NCBI GenBank assembly: GCA_019242065.1
Contig: JAFAWJ010000458.1
Coordinates: 1 to 6,834, forward strand
Direction: 5' to 3'
Length of the DNA stretch: 6,834 bases
From: Chloroflexota bacterium
GTDB taxonomy: Bacteria > Chloroflexota > UBA6077 > CF-72
In this document: positions 1 through 6,401 of the stretch, one piece after another
Numbering within the stretch: position 1 is the first letter of the stretch
Layout: each line of letters starts with the position of its first letter
The notes under the pieces: model-generated
The model's database searches: none
The model's input: the letters and a program-made list of their open reading frames with translations, nothing else
What the model was told of the DNA's origin: nothing
Position numbers and translations under genes: made by a program

Positions 1-93
1 ATTCGGATGAAATTGCGGTGTCGCGTGACGGTTTTGGCGTCCGACGTGACGCTTCGCGTGACGCCTGAGGCATTACCCTCGGGGTGGTTATGA
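1..93 (+). CDS. Possible C-terminal tail of an upstream gene (partial)
   Basis: The reading frame starting at base 1 stays open for 30 codons and stops with TGA at 91-93. That stop overlaps the ATG of the next gene in an ATGA arrangement, the same kind of junction seen elsewhere in this window. About 70% of its third codon positions are G or C, which suits this genome. The predicted peptide alternates polar and hydrophobic residues (RVTVLASDVTLRVTP), as in beta strands. A second frame, starting at base 3, is also open from the window edge and stops at 66-68, but its third positions are less GC-rich (about 52%). The true tail could be either, and no function can be assigned from so few residues. 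Confidence 0.35.
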   Translation: MRMKLRCRVTVLASDVTLRVTPEALPSGWL

Positions 94-1379
94 ACGCGAC
101 GGCAGCGGTCCGGGGCCGCGGGCGCGGAATCTGGCTGGTGGCGGCCATCGCCCTGTTGGTGTGCTCGCTCGAGACCGGTCTGCGCCTGGGCGCCAATTCG
201 CCTGATACGCGCTACACGCTGCCAGCGTTCAGCCTCGGCTACTTCTGGGACACGCCACTCGGCTGGACAGGCGTTATCGACGGTGTGCCGGTGAACAAGG
301 ACAGCGTCCAGTTCGACTCGCTGGCAGGGTTTTTCCGCGACGAGCCGGCGGTGCCCGTGCCACCCGAGGACAACGTCTACGTGCGCTTCGCCGGGTACAG
401 CCTGGTCGGTTCCATCCTGGCGCCCGTATTCGGCGCGTACGCCAGCTTCGTCCTGATCAACGTACTTTTCTGGGTGGCGGCCGCCCTGGCGACCTATCTC
501 CTCGCGTTGCGCTTCGTGCGCGATCGCGCTAGCGCCCTGCTGGCGGCGCTGCTGGTCGCCACGGCACCCGCCTTCGAGGCGCTCGCGGGCCAGGCGCTAC
601 CCTACGTCGCCTCGTACAGCCTGTTCGTGCTGAGCCTGTTGCTCTACGAACGCGCTCGCCTGTTCGAACGCGACACGCCGTACACGACGGCCCTGGCGTG
701 CGGACTGGTGAGCGGCCTCGGGTTTCTGTTTTACGACCTGTATATGCTGCCGGCGTTCGTGGTCGTCTACGGTGTGCTGCGACGCACCCCGTTACGCACG
801 CTAGTTCTGGTGCTGCTGGCCATGGCCGTGCCACGGCTGACTTGGAGTGTGTACTGGCAGGCCGCCCAGCTGGCGTCGTACTCGCACAATGAGACCCATC
901 CACTCGAGGCGCTGGCCGCCTGGTTTGACGCGGCACGCAGCGGCCAGGGGCTTGCCAAAATCAAGGCGTATCTCTTCCTGGCGGCGCATGGCGCGCTGAA
1001 CATTGGCGCGGTGTTTCTGTTCTGGCCGGTGGTGCTGGCCCTCGGCGAGCTGTGGTGTCGGCGTCGTGCGCCAGAGGCCGCCTGGTTCGTCGCCGTAGCG
1101 GTAGCCGGCTTTGCGCCAGCGCTGTTCATGCTGTCCACCTGGCCGCACATTCCGCGCTGGTACGCCTACGGCTTTCCAGCGATCTACATCCTGGCCGCCG
1201 CGGGTGCCGTGCGCATCGGGCGGCGCGTTGGCGGGCCACACTGGCTGGCGGTCGGCGTCGCGATCCTGCTGGTGGTCCCGGCGCTCGTGCTGTCGAACCT
1301 GGATGTGGTGGGGGCCACTCGCCCGATGGAGCTGCTTCTGTTCCAGCCGACGCACTGGTCGTACCTGTGGTCGCGGTAG
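90..1379 (+). CDS. Polytopic membrane protein, possibly GT-C-like glycosyltransferase
   Basis: The product is 429 residues and strongly hydrophobic, with roughly ten to eleven predicted membrane spans. The first lies near residues 15-32. A large, probably extracytoplasmic loop of about 70 residues follows, rich in acidic and aromatic residues, then spans from about 105 to 405. A span, a long acidic first loop and many further spans resemble the GT-C fold of polyprenyl-phosphate-sugar glycosyltransferases. However, I do not see the clear Arg-x-Asp-Glu loop motif found in the gene at 2047-3744, so the enzymatic role is inferred. I chose ATG at 90 over GTG at 84 because it gives an ATGA overlap with a possible upstream frame and has the G-rich stretch GGGGTGG (81-87) just before it. 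The gene ends about where the next begins, suggesting co-transcription. It could instead be a flippase or polymerase-type envelope protein. Confidence 0.8.
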   Translation: MNATAAVRGRGRGIWLVAAIALLVCSLETGLRLGANSPDTRYTLPAFSLGYFWDTPLGWTGVIDGVPVNKDSVQFDSLAGFFRDEPAVPVPPEDNVYVRFAGYSLVGSILAPVFGAYASFVLINVLFWVAAALATYLLALRFVRDRASALLAALLVATAPAFEALAGQALPYVASYSLFVLSLLLYERARLFERDTPYTTALACGLVSGLGFLFYDLYMLPAFVVVYGVLRRTPLRTLVLVLLAMAVPRLTWSVYWQAAQLASYSHNETHPLEALAAWFDAARSGQGLAKIKAYLFLAAHGALNIGAVFLFWPVVLALGELWCRRRAPEAAWFVAVAVAGFAPALFMLSTWPHIPRWYAYGFPAIYILAAAGAVRIGRRVGGPHWLAVGVAILLVVPALVLSNLDVVGATRPMELLLFQPTHWSYLWSR

Positions 1380-2050
1380 CTTCGCGCGCGCGTATCCAGG
1401 CGGCAGACAACCACACCGTCGGCTGGACCCTCGGCGCGCTGGCCGTGCTGGTCATCGGCCTGGCTGTGCATCTGATCCTGGGCGGCGCCGGTGTCGGCGA
1501 TCGCTCGGCGATGGTCATGTCGGTCTTGCTCAGTGCGGGCGCCTGGGCCGCGGCGCGCGTGCTCGGCGGACCGCGCGTGGCGTTCCTGGTGACCCTTGGT
1601 CTCGTCGCCGTTCTGGAGCTGGCCGCGCTCCCGCAGCGCAACCCACCGGTGTACGACGACCTGCAAGCCTTTTTCGCGACCGACCAGCTGCTGTCGACGC
1701 AGCTTACGGTGCCAGCCGGAGTCGACAATGGGGCAACCCTCACGGTGCTGGCGCAGCCCACGTTCACCGGAGCGCAGCCACAGTTCGGGCTGGCAGGCGA
1801 CGTGAACGGCACGCCGCTGAGCTGGAGTTGTGCCTTTGGCCACGGGATGCAGACGTTGGCGTTGCCCTTACCAGCCGGTCTGGTCCGACCTGGTGCCACG
1901 GCCGACGTGCAGCTGCATCTCAGCGGATCGCCGACGCGTGAGAGCGACTACCTGGTGGTCTATGCCTCATCGCAACGTGGCGGTTTCCTGGTCTCGATCG
2001 TGCCCACGTCTGGCCTGGATGCCAGCGTGACGCACTGCACATCGGCGTGA
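1367..2050 (+). CDS. Unrecognised membrane-anchored protein with extracytoplasmic domain
   Basis: The product is about 227 residues if translation starts at GTG 1367, and I do not recognise its family. Three hydrophobic segments lie near residues 20-38, 49-66 and 71-88. They are followed by about 140 mostly soluble residues with alternating beta-strand-like stretches, such as ATLTVLAQ and SDYLVVYASS. The domain contains Cys155 and Cys224, which could form a disulphide if it lies outside the cytoplasm. Arg-rich residues before the first span suggest the N terminus is inside, placing the C-terminal domain outside. The start is uncertain: there is no clear ribosome-binding site, and the frame is open well upstream inside the preceding gene, which it overlaps by 13 bp. 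GTG 1445 or ATG 1511 would cut into or remove the first span. Its end overlaps the next start as GTGA. It might be an accessory subunit of the neighbouring glycosyltransferase, or the broken-off C-terminal part of the preceding protein. Confidence 0.7.
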   Translation: MVAVASRARIQAADNHTVGWTLGALAVLVIGLAVHLILGGAGVGDRSAMVMSVLLSAGAWAAARVLGGPRVAFLVTLGLVAVLELAALPQRNPPVYDDLQAFFATDQLLSTQLTVPAGVDNGATLTVLAQPTFTGAQPQFGLAGDVNGTPLSWSCAFGHGMQTLALPLPAGLVRPGATADVQLHLSGSPTRESDYLVVYASSQRGGFLVSIVPTSGLDASVTHCTSA

Positions 2051-3744
2051 CCATCACCGCGCCGCCGACGGCCAGCACGCCGCTGCCGCGGCGCACGTCT
2101 GGCGTGACCCATCGCCTGGTGTTGACGGTGCTCGTACTCGGCGCGCTGCTGGGGTTGGCGCTCCTGGCGCTGTCGCTGGTGCCCAGCGCAACGCTCGCCG
2201 CCCGGCTGCTGCATGCCTCCGGCGAAGCGCGCGCTGGCGCGTACACCCAGGACCTCACGACCTACCTCGATCAGCGCCTGCGCACCGCGGCCGGCCTCGT
2301 CCTGATCCTCGTCGCGGGTCTGGCGGTGACGCGCCTCGCGTGCGAAGAACTCGTCGAGTCTGCGCTCACGGATATCTCGGCCGTCCCGCGTCCAGGTCGC
2401 AGAACTGTGTTGCTTGCGGCCCTGCCGACACTCCTGGCCCTGGTCCTGCGCCTGCAGTTCATCGGCCAGCCGATGCGCTACGACGAGGCGCTGACCTTCA
2501 ACGAATTCGCCTCTCGTCCCCTCTACTACGGCCTGAGCTTCTATCCGGATCCCAACAATCATCTGCTCAACACGTTGTTGATGCACCTGGTCTTTGTCAT
2601 GGGTGGAAACCAGCCGTGGCTCCTGCGGCTGCCGGCCCTCGTGGCCGGGGTGTTGCTGGTGCCGGCCAGCTATTGGCTCGCACGCTTGCTCTACGGAGAG
2701 GGCGCCGCGATCCTGGCCGCGGTCCTGGTGGCCGTCTCGTCGTACGTCATCGAGTACTCCACCAATGCCCGCGGCTACACCCTCCAGGCGCTGTGCTTCG
2801 TACTCATGCTGGCGCTGACGGTGATCGCCGCGCGGCGCGCCAGCCTGTCGGCACTGCTGCTGGCAGCCGTTGTCGCGGCGATCGGGGCGTATGCGGTGCC
2901 GACCATGCTGTACGGGGCCGTCATCGCCGGCGCCTGGTTACTCATCTCACGGCAGATTTCCCTTCGCCACCTGGTGGCCAGTGGGCTTGTGCTCGGCCTC
3001 CTGAGCGTGCTGCTCTACCTGCCGCCCCTCATCATCTCGGGCCCAGACAACCTCGCGGCCAACCGTTTCGTCGTCCCGCTGCCGGTTGGCGATCTACCCG
3101 CCGAGCTCGCCCGCTCGCTGATCTCTACCTGGGGGTTCTGGAACCGCGATGTGCCGTGGCCGCTCGCGGCGCTGCTCGTGTTCGGCTTCCTGGTCACAAC
3201 CGTCGACGAACTGCGCCACCGACAACTGCCACTTGGCCTTCTGGCGGTGGCGGTCTGCTTGCTCGTGGTGCTGCTCCAGCGCGTCGCCCCGTTCGAGCGG
3301 GTGTGGCTTTTTCTGTTGCCTCTCTACCTGGTCATCGCCAGCGCCGGCCTCGCGCGGTTCGTCGATGGCCGTCTGCTCGGGCTGATCTTCGGCGGCGTGC
3401 TGACCTTTACGACCCTGACCAGCGGCGCAATCCTCGCATCGACCGAGACTGGCGTGTTCCCCGATGCTGAAGGGGTCGCTCGAACCCTCGCGCCGCGCCT
3501 CGCGCCCGACGACGCGGTCATGACTGAGCTGCCCGCGTCGCTGCCCGAGCTGCAGTACTACTTCCCGCGCTTCGGCCTGCCAATTATCGTCCTGGTGCGC
3601 GGCGCCGACGAAGCACAGAACCTGTGGGTCGTTGCGCCACCCGGTCAGGCGCCAGACGTGGATGGTTGGCCCAACGCCACCGAGGTCCAGCGTTTTCCGA
3701 CCGCGACGTTGTTCGAGCTCAAGCGCGCCCAAGCAAACCGCTGA
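2047..3744 (+). CDS. GT-C family (GT39/PMT-like) membrane glycosyltransferase
   Basis: This 565-residue polytopic membrane protein is a probable inner-membrane transferase. By family analogy it moves a sugar from a polyprenyl-phosphate donor to an acceptor on the outer face. Three hallmarks are visible. RYDE (144-147) follows the membrane span at 120-139 and should supply the catalytic Asp/Glu of the first external loop. PNNHLLN lies at 169-175, and NARGYTLQ at 240-247 is a motif frequent in bacterial family-39-like proteins. About ten hydrophobic spans run to residue 465, followed by a soluble C-terminal domain of about 100 residues. Ahead of the usual core lies an extension of about 115 residues with two more predicted spans (near 22-46 and 80-97). 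The GTG start overlaps the previous stop as GTGA and no separate ribosome-binding site is evident, pointing to translational coupling. The sugar and acceptor are unknown. Confidence 0.88.
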   Translation: MTITAPPTASTPLPRRTSGVTHRLVLTVLVLGALLGLALLALSLVPSATLAARLLHASGEARAGAYTQDLTTYLDQRLRTAAGLVLILVAGLAVTRLACEELVESALTDISAVPRPGRRTVLLAALPTLLALVLRLQFIGQPMRYDEALTFNEFASRPLYYGLSFYPDPNNHLLNTLLMHLVFVMGGNQPWLLRLPALVAGVLLVPASYWLARLLYGEGAAILAAVLVAVSSYVIEYSTNARGYTLQALCFVLMLALTVIAARRASLSALLLAAVVAAIGAYAVPTMLYGAVIAGAWLLISRQISLRHLVASGLVLGLLSVLLYLPPLIISGPDNLAANRFVVPLPVGDLPAELARSLISTWGFWNRDVPWPLAALLVFGFLVTTVDELRHRQLPLGLLAVAVCLLVVLLQRVAPFERVWLFLLPLYLVIASAGLARFVDGRLLGLIFGGVLTFTTLTSGAILASTETGVFPDAEGVARTLAPRLAPDDAVMTELPASLPELQYYFPRFGLPIIVLVRGADEAQNLWVVAPPGQAPDVDGWPNATEVQRFPTATLFELKRAQANR

Positions 3745-4933
3745 CGGCGTCCAGCACTTCTTCGGCGACCTGCGTCTTTGGCATCCGCGGCAACGCCGAG
3801 TGACGTCCGTCGGTCCACAGCAACGTCACTTCATTCGCATCAGAGCCGAAGACGTCGCCGCTTACATCATTTGCCACGATCAAATCGAGACCCTTGCGCG
3901 CCAGCTTCTCCCTGGCATGCTCGAGCAATTCCTGGGTTTCGGCGGCAAAACCCACCCGTACCGGCCGCGATCCTGTCCCGAGCTGTGCCGTCGTTGCCAG
4001 CAGATCCGGATTTGGAACCAGTCGCAATTCCAGCGCGGTTTCACCACGCTTGATCTTGTGCCTCGCCTCCGATTCCACTCGAAAGTCGGCGACGGCGGCG
4101 CTCATGATCAGAGCATCTAACCGGGCGTACTCAGATGTGATGGCCTCCAGCATTTCCTCCGCGGTCCGCACCGCGACACACTCCACTCCGCCCGGAATTC
4201 GTAGTGCCGTCGGCGTCGTGACCAGCACCACACTCGCGCCGCGATCGCGGGCGGCTTCGGCAATCGCGTAGCCCATCTTGCCAGAGGAATGGTTGGTGAT
4301 GTAGCGCACCGGATCAATGGCTTCCTGGGTGCCACCCGCCGTCACCATGACCCGCCTGCCGGCGAGATCACCAGCGCCGCCGAGCGCCGCGCGGATACGG
4401 TCGACAATCGTCTCGGGATCCGCCAGACGACCCAGCCCCGTCAGGCCACTGGCGAGGTGTCCTTCTTCCGGCTCGACGATCACGACCCCCCGCTCGCGGA
4501 GGGTGGCAACATTGGTCGTCGTTGCGGCCTGCGTATACATCCCGGCGTCCATCGCGGGAGCCACGAGCACCGGACAGCGCGCGGCCAGCACTGTGACCGA
4601 CACCGGATCGTCGGCAAGCCCGTGCGCCAGCTTGGCTAGCATGTTGGCGGTCGCCGGCGCCACGACGATCAGGTCGCTCTCACGCCCAAGGGTGACGTGC
4701 GCGATGTCGGTTTCCATCCCGGACGCCCACAGATCGTCGAATACCGGCCGATGGGTGATCGCCTGAAACGACAGTGGCTGCACGAAGCGCTGCGCGTCGG
4801 GCGTCATCGCCACATCCACGATCGCGCCAGCCTGATGTAACGCGCTGGCCAGCGCAACGCCTTTATATGCAGCAATACTGCCAGTCACGCCGAGTGCGAT
4901 GCGCTTCCCCGAGAGGACACGCACGCCGGTCAT
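3719..4933 (-). CDS. coaBC: Bifunctional phosphopantothenoylcysteine decarboxylase / phosphopantothenate-cysteine ligase
   Basis: CoaBC (Dfp) is a cytoplasmic enzyme that joins cysteine to 4'-phosphopantothenate, then decarboxylates the product with FMN to give 4'-phosphopantetheine. The 404-residue length is typical. The CoaC half shows GVTGSIAAYK (15-24), the catalytic His79 in DIAHVTLG, and PATANMLAKLAHGLADD (93-109). The CoaB half begins near 192 and shows VTAGGT, DPVRYITNHSSGKMG (207-221), SAAVADF (278-284), KIKR (293-296) and NPDLL (308-312). Two CoaC positions depart from the Escherichia coli pattern: Asp129 replaces Asn in the PxMNxxM motif, and Ser162 replaces Cys in the ACGxxGxGR clamp. 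ATG 4933 is chosen because AGGAG precedes it and it overlaps the coaX stop as ATGA. The in-frame GTG at 4945 overlaps that AGGAG and is unlikely. The gene is last in the pdxS-pdxT-coaX-coaBC run, and its 3' end overlaps the convergent glycosyltransferase gene by 26 bp. Confidence 0.96.
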   Translation of the reverse strand: MTGVRVLSGKRIALGVTGSIAAYKGVALASALHQAGAIVDVAMTPDAQRFVQPLSFQAITHRPVFDDLWASGMETDIAHVTLGRESDLIVVAPATANMLAKLAHGLADDPVSVTVLAARCPVLVAPAMDAGMYTQAATTTNVATLRERGVVIVEPEEGHLASGLTGLGRLADPETIVDRIRAALGGAGDLAGRRVMVTAGGTQEAIDPVRYITNHSSGKMGYAIAEAARDRGASVVLVTTPTALRIPGGVECVAVRTAEEMLEAITSEYARLDALIMSAAVADFRVESEARHKIKRGETALELRLVPNPDLLATTAQLGTGSRPVRVGFAAETQELLEHAREKLARKGLDLIVANDVSGDVFGSDANEVTLLWTDGRHSALPRMPKTQVAEEVLDAVSGLLGRA

Positions 4934-5715
4934 GTGTTGCGGCACTCCTGGTTGCGTTCGAAATACAGCCGCAACCCTTTAAGGGTGAGTGTCGGGTCGT
5001 GGACATCTACGACGTTCGTTTCGGAGAGCACATAATCGGCCAGACCGCCTGTAGCGATGACGAGCGTGTCGCCTCCGAGTTGGACCTTCATGCGATTGAC
5101 CAGACCCTCGACCAGACCCACGTACCCGTAAACCCAGCCGGACCGAAGAGCGGCCACCGTATTGCGCCCGATGACTTCCCGTGGTGGCTCCAATTCGACG
5201 CGTGACAGTCTCGCCGCGCGCTGAAACAGACCGTCCATCGCGGTGCGCAGTCCGGGCGCCAGCGCCATGCCCAGCAGTCGACCATCGCGATCGACCGCAT
5301 CGAAGGTCGTCGCGGTGCCGAAGTCGACGATGACGGCCGGCACCCGGTGGAGCTTGATAGCCGCCAGCGCGTCGACCACTCGATCAGGGCCCATCTCAGC
5401 AGGATTGTCGATGGCGACGGTAACTCCGGTGTTGCCGGTGGCTTTGACTTCGATGAACTGGCAGTCCTTGCGGAAATAGTTGGTGGCCAATTCGCGGAAT
5501 ATCGGCACCATCGCCGGAACGGTGCTCGACAGGCTGACGCCGTCCAGGTCGTTGAAGCTCAGTCCGCGGCGGTGGAGCAGCCAGTCCAGCAGCACCGCGT
5601 ACTCGTCGGGCATCCGCACTGAGTCCGTCTCCAGCCGCCAGGTCGCGACCAGCTCCTCGCCGACGAAAGCCCCGAGTTTGACGTTGGTGTTGCCGATGTC
5701 AATGGCCAGCAACAT
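4930..5715 (-). CDS. coaX: Type III pantothenate kinase
   Basis: CoaX catalyses the ATP-dependent phosphorylation of pantothenate, the first committed step of coenzyme A synthesis. It belongs to the ASKHA fold and is usually insensitive to CoA feedback. The 261-residue product begins MLLAIDIGNTNVKLGAF, containing the N-terminal phosphate-binding motif DIGNTN (6-11). It then shows GPDR (109-112, with Asp111 the expected catalytic residue), VDFGTATTFD (130-139) and ATGG (221-224) of the nucleotide-binding site. A TLKGL motif sits near the C terminus. The ATG at 5715 fits the family N terminus. An in-frame TTG at 5757 would add 14 unconserved residues and is disfavoured, although no good Shine-Dalgarno precedes 5715. 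The gene is 56 bp from pdxT, and its stop overlaps the coaBC start as ATGA, so kinase and next-step enzyme are translationally linked. Confidence 0.96.
   Translation of the reverse strand: MLLAIDIGNTNVKLGAFVGEELVATWRLETDSVRMPDEYAVLLDWLLHRRGLSFNDLDGVSLSSTVPAMVPIFRELATNYFRKDCQFIEVKATGNTGVTVAIDNPAEMGPDRVVDALAAIKLHRVPAVIVDFGTATTFDAVDRDGRLLGMALAPGLRTAMDGLFQRAARLSRVELEPPREVIGRNTVAALRSGWVYGYVGLVEGLVNRMKVQLGGDTLVIATGGLADYVLSETNVVDVHDPTLTLKGLRLYFERNQECRNT
4945..4949 (-). promoter_or_regulatory. Ribosome-binding site of coaBC
   Basis: AGGAG on the minus strand lies inside the end of coaX, 11 nt upstream of the coaBC ATG at 4933. It abuts and partly overlaps the alternative GTG at 4945, which supports the ATG start. 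It is the clearest Shine-Dalgarno sequence I found at the starts in this window. Confidence 0.6.
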
Positions 5716-5771
5716 GTGTGTGCTACAGAGGGGACCCCAGGGCAGCTGGTTTGTCAATTGTGATGCCGGAT

Positions 5772-6401
5772 CTACGGCGCGGGTGCGACTCCGTCACGAT
5801 CTGCCGATTCGCGAGCCGCGCGGCACAACTCGATGAATTGCCCATGCAAACGCGGGTCCGGGGTCAGCTCCGGGTGGAATGCGGTCGCGAGCAGGTTGCC
5901 CTGACGCGCGGCGACCACCCGGCCGTCGTCGAGAACCGCAAGTGCTGTAGCGTCCGGCCCGACCCGCTTCACCAGAGGTGCCCGAATGAAAACGGCGTGG
6001 ATCGGTCGATCGAGACCCGCGACCGTCAGATCTACCTCGAAGCTGTCGACCTGGCGGCCGAAGGCATTGCGCTGCACGGTGAGGTCCATCAAGCCGATCC
6101 TGCCGTCAGGCTCGCCGCCGACAATGTCGCGCGCCAGCAGGATCATGCCCGCGCAGGTGCCCCAGACCGGTAGGCCGGCCTCAGCAGCACGTCGAATGGG
6201 CTGCTCGAGGTCGTACGCCACGAGCAGCTTGCCGATGGTGGTGCTCTCGCCGCCGGGCACGATCAGCCCGTCGAGGTCACGCAGGTCAGCCGGAGTTCGT
6301 ACCTCGCGGACGATGATGTCCGGATCAGCGCGACGCAGCATGGCCGCGTGCTCGGCGAAGTCGCCCTGCACGGCGAGGACGCCGATGACGACGGGAGTCA
6401 C
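5772..6401 (-). CDS. pdxT: Pyridoxal 5'-phosphate synthase, glutaminase subunit
   Basis: PdxT is the class I glutamine amidotransferase that hydrolyses glutamine and channels ammonia to PdxS for deoxyxylulose-5-phosphate-independent synthesis of pyridoxal 5'-phosphate. The product is 209 residues, close to the family norm of about 190-200. Visible motifs, in order, are [10 protein letters not shown] (9-18), PGGESTT (49-55), the nucleophile Cys83 in [21 protein letters not shown] (110-122), and His176 and Glu178 in AFHPEL, which complete the catalytic triad. GTG 6401 is preferred because it overlaps the pdxS stop as GTGA. TTG at 6404 is the only alternative nearby and would add one residue. 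No ribosome-binding site is obvious, consistent with coupling to pdxS translation. The short tail after about residue 195 is Ala/Asp-rich and probably disordered. Confidence 0.96.
   Translation of the reverse strand: MTPVVIGVLAVQGDFAEHAAMLRRADPDIIVREVRTPADLRDLDGLIVPGGESTTIGKLLVAYDLEQPIRRAAEAGLPVWGTCAGMILLARDIVGGEPDGRIGLMDLTVQRNAFGRQVDSFEVDLTVAGLDRPIHAVFIRAPLVKRVGPDATALAVLDDGRVVAARQGNLLATAFHPELTPDPRLHGQFIELCRAARESADRDGVAPAP

Noticed and set aside
300..1700. Local similarity between FDSLAGFF in the first membrane protein and YDDLQAFF in the second
   Set aside because: It covers about eight residues in different structural settings and is too short to argue duplication.
529..1899. Long open frames on the minus strand opposite the membrane genes
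   Set aside because: Their products are Arg/Pro/Ala/Gln-rich with no recognisable domain, as expected for antisense frames in GC-rich coding DNA. The plus-strand frames have coherent membrane topology.
2340..3470. 376-codon plus-strand frame inside the glycosyltransferase gene
   Set aside because: It is a shifted-frame shadow with low-complexity Arg/Ala/Gly-rich sequence, while the 2047-3744 frame carries clear GT-C motifs.
4943..4945. GTG at 4945 as the coaBC start
   Set aside because: It overlaps the AGGAG ribosome-binding site, whereas ATG 4933 has that site upstream and forms an ATGA overlap with the coaX stop.
4974..4986. Symmetric ACCCTT-T-AAGGGT sequence inside coaX
   Set aside because: The one-base centre cannot form a hairpin loop, and the bases encode the conserved TLKGL motif of CoaX, so codon use explains it.
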